Positions 32,895-40,518 of a stretch of 64,000 bases of DNA are shown in pieces. Numbering within the stretch: the stretch's first letter is position 1; the number at the start of each line of letters is the position of its first letter. Below the pieces are notes generated by a model. That model had not been told where the DNA came from and ran no database searches. It worked only from the letters and a program-made list of their open reading frames with translations. A program made the position numbers and the translations under genes. This DNA is from Azospirillum brasilense (GTDB taxonomy: Bacteria; Pseudomonadota; Alphaproteobacteria; Azospirillales; Azospirillaceae), in assembly GCF_007827815.1 (NCBI RefSeq), contig NZ_VITH01000002.1, positions 496,001-560,000 of the forward strand, read 5' to 3'.

Positions 32895-33689
32895 ATGGCG
32901 GGGCGGCGGTGTCTCCTGGCCATGCTCCTGCTGCTGGCGGCGGCCGGTCCCGTCCGGGCGGCCCCGCTCGATTCGGCGCCCCTCGGCCCGGCCCCCCTTG
33001 GCCCGGCCCTGGATCTGGTCACCGGCAACGACTTCGCCCCTTTCACCGGGGAGGACCTGCCGGAGGGCGGCCTGCTGACCGACATCGTGCGCCGCGCTTT
33101 CGGCGAGGTCGGGCTGCGCTACGAGGTGCGCTTCATGCCCTGGCGCCGCGGCTACGACGGCGTGCTGGCGGGCAAGTTCCTCGGCACTTTCCCCTATGTG
33201 CGCACGCCGGACCGCGCCATGGAGATGCTGTTCTCCGACCCGCTGCTGGAAGTGCGCCAACTCGTCTACCTGTCCGCCCACAGCGGCATGGACTTCCGTG
33301 AGCCGGGGGACTTCCGGGGCCGCACGGTCTGCGCGCCGGTCGGCTACGCCCTGCCGCCGGAACTGGCGGAACTGGCCGCGGCGGGCGCGCTGGCGCGGGA
33401 AAGCCCGGCGGACCTGCCGGCCTGCGTGCGGATGGTCGCCTCCGGCCGGGTGGACGCCTTCGTCATCGACGAGTTCACTGGGCGCAGCGCGGTGGCGAAG
33501 GCGGCGGCCGGGGAGGAGATCCGCATCGCCCCCTTGCCCTATGCCCGCGCCGGGCAGCATCTGATTCTCTCCCGTTCGTTGCCGGAAGCGGCGGCGATCC
33601 TGGCCGCCTTCAACGCCGGATTGAAGAAGCTGAAGGACGGCGGCGCCTTCGAGGAGATTCTGCGCCGTCATCTGTCCGCCGCGCCGTGA
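32895..33689 (+). CDS. Periplasmic solute-binding protein, family 3
   Basis: This is a 264-residue exported protein with a signal peptide in residues 1-23 (CLLAMLLLLAAAGPVRA). The mature part follows the SBP_bac_3 pattern: LDLVTGNDFAPFTGEDLPEG and GLLTDIVRRAFGEVGLRYEV, then PYVRTPDRAMEMLFSDPLLE, and VDAFVIDEFTGR near residue 200. Residues 24-38 are a short APLGP repeat from a 15-bp duplication. No ABC permease is adjacent, so it may be an orphan or a signalling receptor. The ligand is unknown, though such stand-alone proteins often resemble amino-acid binders. Confidence 0.85.
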   Translation: MAGRRCLLAMLLLLAAAGPVRAAPLDSAPLGPAPLGPALDLVTGNDFAPFTGEDLPEGGLLTDIVRRAFGEVGLRYEVRFMPWRRGYDGVLAGKFLGTFPYVRTPDRAMEMLFSDPLLEVRQLVYLSAHSGMDFREPGDFRGRTVCAPVGYALPPELAELAAAGALARESPADLPACVRMVASGRVDAFVIDEFTGRSAVAKAAAGEEIRIAPLPYARAGQHLILSRSLPEAAAILAAFNAGLKKLKDGGAFEEILRRHLSAAP

Positions 33690-33751
33690 GGCGTTTGGCG
33701 CCGAAGGGGGCAGAACACGCCGAATGGCCGTGACGTTTGCGCCATGCGGCA

Positions 33752-33779
33752 TTGCCAGCGCGACGCAAAGTGCTATAAA
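33752..33779 (+). promoter_or_regulatory. Sigma-70 promoter of aroQ-accB-accC
   Basis: TTGCCA (33752-33757) and TATAAA (33774-33779) are separated by 16 bp, 35 bp before the aroQ start. Confidence 0.65.
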
Positions 33780-33814
33780 CGCGCGGACTCGATCTTGGAA
33801 AAGGGGCGTGGCCC

Positions 33815-34264
33815 GTGGCCATCGACGCTTCCGTTCTGGTCCTGAACGGACCGAACCTGAACATGCTGGGCGTGCGCGAACCGCACATTTATGGCTCCAT
33901 GACTCTCGATGATCTGGAAGGCGCGTGCCAGGAACGCGCCGAACAGCTCGGGCTGGCCATCGACTTCCGGCAGTCGAACCACGAGGGCGAACTCGTTTCC
34001 TGGATTCAGCAGGCGCGGACGGAGCATGACGGCATCGTCATCAACGCCGGCGCCTACAGCCACACCTCCGTCGCCATCATGGACGCGCTGATCCTGTCCG
34101 AGCTGCCGATCGTCGAGGTGCATCTCTCCAACATCTACAAGCGTGAGGCCATCCGCCACCACTCGCACATTTCCGCGGTGGCCAAGGGGATGATCTGCGG
34201 CTTCGGCCCTCACGGGTATCTGCTGGCGCTGGACGCCATGGCGAATATCCTCGAGCGCGACTAA
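33815..34264 (+). CDS. aroQ: Type II 3-dehydroquinate dehydratase
   Basis: This enzyme dehydrates 3-dehydroquinate to 3-dehydroshikimate in the shikimate pathway and forms a cytoplasmic dodecamer. At 149 residues it has the standard length. Family motifs are complete: LNGPNLNMLGVREPHIYG with the catalytic Arg/Tyr loop, INAGAYSHTSVAIMDAL, and EVHLSNIYKREAIRHHSHIS with the catalytic His. The start is GTG 33815, read as Met. accB follows after 23 bp, as in many alphaproteobacteria, forming aroQ-accB-accC. Confidence 0.98.
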   Translation: MAIDASVLVLNGPNLNMLGVREPHIYGSMTLDDLEGACQERAEQLGLAIDFRQSNHEGELVSWIQQARTEHDGIVINAGAYSHTSVAIMDALILSELPIVEVHLSNIYKREAIRHHSHISAVAKGMICGFGPHGYLLALDAMANILERD

Positions 34265-34287
34265 GGAACACGGGAAAAACGAACACC

Positions 34288-34737
34288 ATGGCAAGCTTCG
34301 ACATCGACGGCGATCTGGTCCGCAAGCTGGCGGATCTCCTGCGTGAGACGGGCTTGAGCGAGATCGAGTTTGCCGAGGGCGAGAAGCGGATCCGCGTCAC
34401 CCGCCCGACGGCCGCCCAGGCGGTGGCCGTGCACGCTCCGGTCGCCGCTCCCGCTCCGGTCGCCGCTGCGGCCGCCGCCCCGGCGGGCAAGCCCGCCAGC
34501 CATCCCGGCGCCGTCACCTCGCCGATGGTCGGCACGGCCTACGCCGCCGCCGAGCCGGGCGGCACGCCCTTCGTGCGCGTCGGCGACACGGTGAAGGCCG
34601 GCCAGACCGTCCTCATCATCGAGGCGATGAAGGTCATGAACCCCATCAAGGCCCCGCGGGGCGGCACGGTTGTCGAGATCCTGATCTCCGACAGCCAGCC
34701 GGTGGAGTTCGGCGAAGTCCTTATGATCATCGAGTGA
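34288..34737 (+). CDS. accB: Biotin carboxyl carrier protein of acetyl-CoA carboxylase
   Basis: AccB carries the biotin that shuttles CO2 in malonyl-CoA formation. It has 149 residues: an N-terminal helical part (DGDLVRKLADLLRETGLSEI), an Ala/Pro linker (about residues 48-72), then the biotinyl domain with IIEAMKVMNPI. The biotinylated Lys is at about residue 115. It lies between aroQ and accC, which starts about 20 bp later. Confidence 0.98.
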   Translation: MASFDIDGDLVRKLADLLRETGLSEIEFAEGEKRIRVTRPTAAQAVAVHAPVAAPAPVAAAAAAPAGKPASHPGAVTSPMVGTAYAAAEPGGTPFVRVGDTVKAGQTVLIIEAMKVMNPIKAPRGGTVVEILISDSQPVEFGEVLMIIE

Positions 34738-34757
34738 GCGGGGATCATCCCTTGGCG

Positions 34758-36101
34758 ATGTTCGAGAAGGTCCTGATCGCGAACCGCGGTGAGATTGCTC
34801 TGCGCATCCACCGCGCCTGCCGCGAGATGGGAATCCAGACCGTGGCGGTGCATTCCACCGCCGACGCCGACGCCATGCACGTCCGCCTCGCGGACGAGAG
34901 CGTGTGCATCGGCCCTGCGTCGGCCCGCGAAAGCTACCTGAACATTCCGGCGATCCTGTCGGCGGCGTCGATCACCGGGGCGGACGCGATCCATCCCGGC
35001 ATCGGTTTCCTGTCGGAGAACGCCCAGTTCGCGGAGATGGTGGAGGAGCACGGCTTCACCTTCATCGGCCCGACCGCGGAGCACATCCGCATCATGGGCG
35101 ACAAGGTCACCGCCAAGAAGACGGTGATGGAGCAGGGGCTGCCCGTGGTCCCCGGTTCCGACGGCCCGGTGCCGACGCTGGAAGAGGCGGAGAAGATCGG
35201 CCGCGAGACCGGCTATCCGATCCTCATCAAGGCGGCGGCGGGCGGCGGCGGCAAGGGCATGAAGGTCGCCCGCAACCCCGACCAGCTCAAGGAAGCCTAC
35301 CAACTCGCCCGTGGCGAGGCGCGCGCCGCCTTCGGCAACGACGAGGTCTACATCGAGAAGTATCTCGGCAAGCCCCGGCACATCGAGATCCAGCTTCTCG
35401 GCGACGAGCACGGCAACTGCGTGCATTTCGGCGAGCGCGACTGCTCCGTCCAGCGCCGTCACCAGAAGGTCATCGAGGAGGCCCCGTCGCCGGCCCTGAA
35501 CGCCGAGCAGCGCGCCTTCATCGGCGATCTGGCGGCCAAGACGGCGGCGGCCATCGGCTATCGCGGCGTCGGCACGATGGAGTTCCTGTTCGAGGACGGG
35601 CAGTTCTACTTCATCGAGATGAACACCCGCCTGCAGGTCGAGCACACGATCACCGAGATGATCACCGGCATCGATCTGGTGCGCGAGCAGATCCGCGTGG
35701 CGACCGGCGCCCCGCTCGGCTACGGCCAGGCGGACATCCGCTTCCAGGGCCATTCGATCGAGTGCCGCGTGAACGCGGAGCATCCGGAGACCTTCATCCC
35801 GTCGCCGGGGAAGATTGACGGCTATCACGCGCCGGGCGGCCTGGGCGTGCGCGTCGACTCGGCGCTCTACGACGGCTACCGCATCCCGCCGCATTACGAC
35901 AGCCTGATCGCCAAGCTGGTCGTCCACGGCACCACCCGCAACGAGTGCCTGATGCGGCTGCGCCGGACGATCGAGGAGTATGTGATCGGCGGCGTCGACA
36001 CCACGCTGCCCCTGCACCAGCGCATCATCGCGCAGCAGGCCTTCATCGACGGCAACTACGACATCCACTGGCTCGAACAGCTGATGGGCATGAAGAAGTA
36101 A
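34758..36101 (+). CDS. accC: Biotin carboxylase subunit of acetyl-CoA carboxylase
   Basis: AccC carboxylates biotin on AccB using ATP and bicarbonate. The 447-residue length is normal. Motifs: MFEKVLIANRGEIALRI at the N-terminus, ATP-grasp glycine loop KAAAGGGGKGMKVA (about 159-172), then EKYLGKPRHIEIQLLGDEHG, and EMNTRLQVEHTITEMITGID around residue 290. The start at ATG 34758 matches homologues. A GTG at 34734 would add eight non-conserved residues. A strong terminator follows. Confidence 0.98.
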   Translation: MFEKVLIANRGEIALRIHRACREMGIQTVAVHSTADADAMHVRLADESVCIGPASARESYLNIPAILSAASITGADAIHPGIGFLSENAQFAEMVEEHGFTFIGPTAEHIRIMGDKVTAKKTVMEQGLPVVPGSDGPVPTLEEAEKIGRETGYPILIKAAAGGGGKGMKVARNPDQLKEAYQLARGEARAAFGNDEVYIEKYLGKPRHIEIQLLGDEHGNCVHFGERDCSVQRRHQKVIEEAPSPALNAEQRAFIGDLAAKTAAAIGYRGVGTMEFLFEDGQFYFIEMNTRLQVEHTITEMITGIDLVREQIRVATGAPLGYGQADIRFQGHSIECRVNAEHPETFIPSPGKIDGYHAPGGLGVRVDSALYDGYRIPPHYDSLIAKLVVHGTTRNECLMRLRRTIEEYVIGGVDTTLPLHQRIIAQQAFIDGNYDIHWLEQLMGMKK

Positions 36102-36134
36102 GGTCCGCCGAGCGGGTCGCCGAGCGAGTCAATG

Positions 36135-36172
36135 AAAAGAGCCCTTCCTCCCAATGGGGGAAGGGCTCTTTT
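36135..36172 (+). terminator. Rho-independent terminator after accC
   Basis: A 14-bp stem (AAAAGAGCCCTTCC with its complement) around a ten-base loop ends in a T-run. It closes the aroQ-accB-accC operon. Confidence 0.9.
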
Positions 36173-36208
36173 CGTTCGTGTGAGTGTGGGCTTCCCGGGA
36201 GACAAGGT

Positions 36209-36349
36209 CTTCACGGATTTCACGGACGTCGGCACGGATTTCACGGATTTTTGTATCCGTGCCCAGTGTGGGCCTGTTCGATCAGCGCGCGCTGAGCAAG
36301 CCCAAAGAAATCCGTGAAATCCGTGCCTTAATCCGCGCAATCCGTGAAG
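36209..36349. repeat. Long imperfect palindrome built of CACGGATTT units
   Basis: A perfect 20-bp inverted repeat (36231-36250 with 36308-36327) is enclosed by a second 11-bp pair (36209-36219 with 36339-36349). Arms are made of repeated TTCACGGAT motifs. The centre holds CAGCGCGCGCTG. It could fold into a cruciform or a long hairpin downstream of the RNase T2 gene. It resembles a dispersed non-coding repeat. No ORF was accepted. Confidence 0.8.
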
Positions 36350-36380
36350 CCCCTGTTGTCCGCGAGAATCCGACACCCCG

Positions 36381-37034
36381 TCACGGCGCCGCGGTCAGCA
36401 GCGCGTCGCGGCGGCAGCGGTCGACCACCTTGGCGCCGCAGGGCATGAAGGACAGGTCCTTGTTCAGGCACAGCCGCACTTCCGCCACGTCGCGCTTGGA
36501 GCAGACCAGCGCCACCGACTCCGGCTCCAGCCCGGGATTGGCCTGGACGAACAGGCGTTCCACCTGGGTCGCCGGGATCGACAGGTCGGGCTTCGGGGCC
36601 TGGAGCGCCTCCGGAATCTTCACCTTGGCGAAGGCCTTGCGGACCTGCGCGAAATAGTCAGTGACGGGAAGGCCACTGCAGGTGCCATGCTTCGTCCATT
36701 GGTGCACGATCAGCCCGACGCTGGGCATCACCGGCATGGTGGCGTCGACCACGGCGCGAGGGACCGTGCGGTCGCGGGTGCAGGTGGCCGGGTAGCCGCC
36801 GTTGCTGTATTGCGGCCACAGGCCGTGGACGACGAAGCCGAACTTGCGCTCCACCCCGCACTGGTCGGGATCGGCGTCGCCCTGATTCTTGGCGCAGTGG
36901 GTGGGCGACCAGGACAGGCTGAGCACATAATAATCGAAGGTGCCGGGCTCCGCCTTGCGCTGCGCCCATGACGCGCCGGTCATTGAGAGAAACGCAACCA
37001 CCGCGACGGTGATGGCCGACAGAACCGTCTTCAT
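36381..37034 (-). CDS. Ribonuclease T2 family protein
   Basis: This is a 217-residue secreted or periplasmic endoribonuclease. A signal peptide covers residues 1-24 (VAFLSMTGASWA). Active-site segment CAS I reads FVVHGLWPQ with the catalytic His, and CAS II reads HQWTKHGTCSG. In CAS II the position usually held by Glu (EWxKHGTC) is Gln, while the second His and the Lys remain. Several Cys pairs (HCAKNQG, DQCGVE, ATCTRD, GTCSG) suggest disulfides as in the family. It probably degrades RNA in the periplasm for nutrient recovery. The Glu-to-Gln change may alter its rate. Confidence 0.9.
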   Translation of the reverse strand: MKTVLSAITVAVVAFLSMTGASWAQRKAEPGTFDYYVLSLSWSPTHCAKNQGDADPDQCGVERKFGFVVHGLWPQYSNGGYPATCTRDRTVPRAVVDATMPVMPSVGLIVHQWTKHGTCSGLPVTDYFAQVRKAFAKVKIPEALQAPKPDLSIPATQVERLFVQANPGLEPESVALVCSKRDVAEVRLCLNKDLSFMPCGAKVVDRCRRDALLTAAP

Positions 37035-37159
37035 GCTGGAATTCCTTCCAAGGGAACGCTCACACGTTGCATACCATGGTGGGAGCCACCTGTCGCGCGG
37101 AAGTGGTGCGCTGAGATAACGTTGCGGGGGTGAGGGGGCGAGCGGCTATAGTGTCGGCG

Positions 37160-37801
37160 ATGATCGAACTGTCCGCATCGCTGCTTCTGCGCGCCTACGC
37201 CGCCGGCATTTTCCCGATGGCGGAGAACGCCGACTCCGAGGAGCTGTACTGGTTCGATCCGGAACGGCGCGGCGTCCTGCCGCTGGAGGGTTTCCACGTC
37301 CCGCGAAAACTGCGCAAGACCGTGCGGCGCGGCCCGTTCGACCTGCGCTTCGACACGGCCTTCCGCGCGGTGATCGAAGCCTGCGCGGAGCCGACGGCGG
37401 ACCGCCCCAAGACCTGGATCAACGGCGACATCCTGCGGCTCTACACCGAACTGCACGAGCGCGGCTGCGCCCACAGCGTGGAGTGCTGGAGCGGGGGCCA
37501 GCTCGTCGGCGGTCTGTACGGCGTCGCGCTGGGCGGCGCCTTCTTCGGGGAAAGCATGTTCAGCCGCGTCACCGACGCCAGCAAGGTGGCGCTGGTGCAT
37601 CTGGTCGCCCGGCTGCGGGCGGCGGGCTACACGCTTCTGGACGCGCAGTTCGTGACGGAGCATCTGAGCCAGTTCGGCGCCGTGGAAATCCCGCGTTCCG
37701 AGTACCGCCGCCGGCTGGCCGCCGCCCTGGCGGTGCCGACGGACTTCGGCGGCGTCGATCAGGAGGCGGCCGTCACGGCGCTGTTCGGCGCGGAGGTCTG
37801 A
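37160..37801 (+). CDS. aat: Leucyl/phenylalanyl-tRNA-protein transferase
   Basis: Aat attaches Leu or Phe to N-terminal Arg/Lys of proteins, creating N-degrons for ClpS/ClpAP. The 213-residue protein contains [40 protein letters not shown] and [23 protein letters not shown] motifs (here [17 protein letters not shown]), and [23 protein letters not shown] 37160 lies about eight bases after a TATAGT, so the message may begin at the start codon. A GTG at 37151 or an upstream frame opening at 37130 is less likely. It belongs to the conserved accBC-aat-DUF2155 order. Confidence 0.96.
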   Translation: MIELSASLLLRAYAAGIFPMAENADSEELYWFDPERRGVLPLEGFHVPRKLRKTVRRGPFDLRFDTAFRAVIEACAEPTADRPKTWINGDILRLYTELHERGCAHSVECWSGGQLVGGLYGVALGGAFFGESMFSRVTDASKVALVHLVARLRAAGYTLLDAQFVTEHLSQFGAVEIPRSEYRRRLAAALAVPTDFGGVDQEAAVTALFGAEV

Positions 37802-37822
37802 GGGCGGGGCGCTGCGCTTGCG

Positions 37823-38266
37823 TCAGTCCCCCTCGCAGGACAGCACCCAGACGTCGTAGATCGGGTGCTCCATCGCCGACAGGGCGGGGCTGGAGGAGAA
37901 CATCCAGCCGCTGAACACCGGCTCCGCCTGCTCACCGGGCTTGTTCTCGATCACTTCCAGGAAGGCCGCGGTCTCCGGCGTCTCGATCGGCGGGTTCTCC
38001 TTGCAGGCGCGCAGGGTGATGCGCAGGCTGCCGAGCGCCTTGGTCTCGCCGACCGCGATGGTGAAGGTGGAGGTGCGGGCGGTGATCTTGTCCAGCCCCT
38101 GCAGCTTGGCGGCGGGGCGGCTGACCATCTCCTCCGGCACCGGGGCGGCGCTGGCCGGGCCACTGGTCAGGCCAGGCAGACTCAAGCCCGGAAGGCAGAG
38201 CAGCGCGGCCGCCAGGGCCGCGCCGCGAAGGCTTTTCGGAGTCGTCGTCACTGGGATCGTCGTCAC
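37823..38266 (-). CDS. DUF2155 domain periplasmic protein
   Basis: This is a 147-residue exported protein. A signal peptide (about 13-41) is followed by the DUF2155 domain. It contains KLQGLDKITARTSTFTIAVG, RACKENPPIETPETAAFLEV and the diagnostic end FSGWMFSSSPALSAMEHPIY, then DVWVLSC. The family is conserved next to aat and the NDUFA12-like gene in alphaproteobacteria. The function is unknown, but co-conservation with NDUFA12 has suggested a link to envelope or respiratory assembly. Confidence 0.93.
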   Translation of the reverse strand: MTTIPVTTTPKSLRGAALAAALLCLPGLSLPGLTSGPASAAPVPEEMVSRPAAKLQGLDKITARTSTFTIAVGETKALGSLRITLRACKENPPIETPETAAFLEVIENKPGEQAEPVFSGWMFSSSPALSAMEHPIYDVWVLSCEGD

Positions 38267-38371
38267 TGGGGATCGCTTCCGTGATGTCGAACGGCGTGGG
38301 CCGAAACCCGACAGCCTTCTAGCCCGGAAGCGTCTCCCCGTCTACTCCGTGAACCGCTTTGCCGGGTTCGC

Positions 38372-38641
38372 TTACTGGGTGATGCTGCCGCTGGGGCGGG
38401 TGCCGCCGTAGGGAGCGTTGGGAGTCGACGGACCGGCGGTGCCCTCCTTCTCCTCGACCTTCTGGGTGGCGGTGCCGCCCGCAGCGCCCGCGGCGCCGCC
38501 GACCACCGCGCCGACCGGCCCACCGACCACGGCGCCCGCCGCAGCCCCGCCCAGAGCGCCGCTGGCGGCCTTCTCCTCGGTGTTCACGCCGCAGGCGGCG
38601 GCGAGCAGGGCGAGGCCGAGAACCAGGAAACGGGCTTTCAT
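38372..38641 (-). CDS. Small glycine-zipper lipoprotein
   Basis: This is an 89-residue protein with a lipoprotein signal (residues 1-17, LGLALLAAAC with lipobox Cys-17). An Ala/Gly-rich zipper follows (GALGGAAAGAVVGGPVGAVV and repeats), then a hydrophilic tail. Such proteins sit in the outer membrane or its inner face. ATG 38641 was chosen because it directly precedes the lipoprotein signal. The longer open frame to 38743 is not supported. Confidence 0.8.
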   Translation of the reverse strand: MKARFLVLGLALLAAACGVNTEEKAASGALGGAAAGAVVGGPVGAVVGGAAGAAGGTATQKVEEKEGTAGPSTPNAPYGGTRPSGSITQ

Positions 38642-38744
38642 CGCTGATCTCCTTTGATGAGTGTGCCGTGGTGGGTCTGCGGAGGGAAACGCCAGCCTGG
38701 CCGCGGCTGTTCCGAAGGAGGCCGGGGAAAAGTGGGTGGGCAAA

Positions 38745-38776
38745 CGAAAAAAGGGGCCGCGAGGCCCCTTTTTTCG
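38745..38776. terminator. Rho-independent terminator downstream of mlaD
   Basis: The stem AAAAAAGGGGCC (38747-38758) and its complement (38763-38774) surround the loop GCGA. On the minus strand, transcription leaving mlaD ends in a U-run. Confidence 0.9.
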
Positions 38777-38795
38777 TCGTTTCCGTGTGCGGCGC

Positions 38796-39281
38796 CTACA
38801 GCTTGGGCGGCTCGCCGCCCTCCTGGCCGGGCTTGCTCATGTTCTGCAGCGAGAAGATGACCTGGCCCAGGAGCTGCTCGATGCCGGGGGTGCTCTGCGT
38901 GTATTCGACGCGGCCGTCCGGCTTCAGCATGTCCTCCTCGCCGCCCGGCTCCAGCGACAGGAACTTGCCGCCCAGCAGGCTTTCCGAGGCGATGACCGCG
39001 GCGGTGTCCTTGGGCAGCTTGATGTCCGGGTGGATCGACATGTGCACGACCGCCTGATAGCTCTTCGGGTCGAGCGTCAGTTCGGTGACCGATCCCACCT
39101 TCACGCCGCTGATCCGCACGTCCGCCCCGCTCTGCAGGCCGGAGATGCTGGTGAAATTGGCGGTGAGGGCGTAGCCGTTCACCTTGCGCAAATCGGCGCT
39201 GGTGTAGGCGAAAGCCAGAAAAAAGCCGGCCACGGCGAGGACGACCCCGCCGAGCACGGTTTCAATCACATTGCGGCGCAT
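38796..39281 (-). CDS. mlaD: MlaD-type MCE protein of the phospholipid transport system
   Basis: This is a 161-residue protein with one N-terminal membrane anchor (ETVLGGVVLAVAGFFLAFAY) and a single MCE domain: ALTANFTSISGLQSGADVRI, SGVKVGSVTELTLDP, TAAVIASESLLGGKFLSLEP. MlaD hexamers sit on the MlaFE ABC transporter in the inner membrane and handle phospholipids moving between the membranes. The rest of the mla operon is not here. It is a lone mlaD downstream of the NDUFA12-like gene, as in other alphaproteobacteria. Confidence 0.94.
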   Translation of the reverse strand: MRRNVIETVLGGVVLAVAGFFLAFAYTSADLRKVNGYALTANFTSISGLQSGADVRISGVKVGSVTELTLDPKSYQAVVHMSIHPDIKLPKDTAAVIASESLLGGKFLSLEPGGEEDMLKPDGRVEYTQSTPGIEQLLGQVIFSLQNMSKPGQEGGEPPKL

Positions 39282-39311
39282 GAGAAATTCCTAAGGGACC
39301 GCTCGGGCGTC

Positions 39312-39704
39312 TCAGCCCGGAGTCCAGGGTTCGTAATCGCCGGTGGCGCGCACGCGCTGCCCGCCCGCATACTGGTGCCCAGGCGGCCGGTAGGCCTGCA
39401 GCGAGCCGGACAGGTTCGGCAGATGCTCCTTCTGCCACGGCTTGTGGAAGGCGCTGTTGCCTTCCGGCAGCGGCTCCTTCGTGGTGTGGTGGAGCCAGGA
39501 ATGCCATTCCGGCGGCACCTTGGAGGCATCCGGCTCGCCGGCATAGATCACCCAGCGGCGTTCCTTGACGCCGGCGATCGCGCTCGGGGAGCGGTAATAG
39601 GTGTTGCCGAAGCGGTCGGTGCCGACCTTGTTGCCCCGGCGCCAGGTGACAAACCGGATGTGGATGTTCGCCATCCAGGTGATCAGGGAGATCTTCTCGC
39701 TCAT
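39312..39704 (-). CDS. NDUFA12-like subunit of NADH:ubiquinone oxidoreductase
   Basis: This is a 130-residue protein homologous to the mitochondrial complex I accessory subunit B17.2/NDUFA12. Key segment: GNKVGTDRFGNTYYRSPSAI, then RRWVIYAGEPDASKVPPEWH, and SWLHHTTKEPLPEG. ATG 39704 (MSEKISLITWMANIHIRF) is used. The ATG at 39728 would add eight residues that look unlike the family. mlaD follows 30 bp downstream, so the two are probably co-transcribed. Confidence 0.95.
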   Translation of the reverse strand: MSEKISLITWMANIHIRFVTWRRGNKVGTDRFGNTYYRSPSAIAGVKERRWVIYAGEPDASKVPPEWHSWLHHTTKEPLPEGNSAFHKPWQKEHLPNLSGSLQAYRPPGHQYAGGQRVRATGDYEPWTPG

Positions 39705-39833
39705 CGTCGCTCGCGGTCGGTAAGCCATTCGGCCGGACGGGCTGGCCGGTTAAACGCGGGCGGCACTATGACACCCCCGGCCACGCGCGTCCACTGACTC
39801 CGCAACGTCTTTTCCCGCCTGACGGATTTGCCG

Positions 39834-40505
39834 TCAGGCGATGCGCCGGTCGGTCAGCAGCAGGCGCAGGGCGAAGCCCAGGAACAGCACCCCCGCGACA
39901 CCGTCCAACACCGCCCGCACCCGCGCGCTCGACAGGGCGCGGCGCGCGGCACCGGCGCTGAGCGCCGCCACCCCCAGCAGGTAGAGACCGCCGATGACGC
40001 CGAGGATCGCGCCGAGCAGGAAGATCTGCAACGCGACGTGGCCGAGCGCCGGTGCGACGAATTGCGGCACGAAGGCGAGATAGAAGAGGATGACCTTCGG
40101 ATTCAGCAGGTTGGTCAGCAGGGCCTGGAGGAAGACGCGGTGCGCCGGAGCCGACTCGGGCTTGGCGGTAATGTCCTCCGCATCGCCGCGGCGGCCGAAG
40201 CCGGCCCGCAGGGCGCTCCACAGCGCCCGCCCGCCGATCCAGCCCAGATAGGCGCCGCCGGCGTAGCGCAGCACGTCGAACAGGGCCGGCGAGGCGGCGA
40301 CCAGCGCCGAGATGCCGGCGGCGGCGAGCAGCGCGTGGATCAGGTTGCCCAGCGTGATGCCGGCGGTGGCGACCACCCCGGCGTTGCGCCCCTCCATCAC
40401 GCTGCGCGACAGGACCAGCAGCGAATCCGGTCCCGGCGCCAGCGTCAGGACCAGCGCCGCGACGAGGTAGAGCTGAAGCAGATGCGGGTCGAGCGGCAGG
40501 GCCAT
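39834..40505 (-). CDS. LysE/RhtB family exporter
   Basis: This is a 223-residue inner-membrane protein with about six helices. The N-terminal ALVLTLAPGPDSLLVLSRSV is the typical APGP signature and LLTNLLNPKVILFYLAFVPQ the LNPK motif of LysE-type amino-acid exporters. The substrate (possibly homoserine/threonine or another amino acid) is not determined. It is 13 bp downstream of the lpxL-like gene, so it may be the last gene of that minus-strand operon. Confidence 0.92.
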   Translation of the reverse strand: MALPLDPHLLQLYLVAALVLTLAPGPDSLLVLSRSVMEGRNAGVVATAGITLGNLIHALLAAAGISALVAASPALFDVLRYAGGAYLGWIGGRALWSALRAGFGRRGDAEDITAKPESAPAHRVFLQALLTNLLNPKVILFYLAFVPQFVAPALGHVALQIFLLGAILGVIGGLYLLGVAALSAGAARRALSSARVRAVLDGVAGVLFLGFALRLLLTDRRIA

Positions 40506-40518
40506 GGGACTTTCTCCG

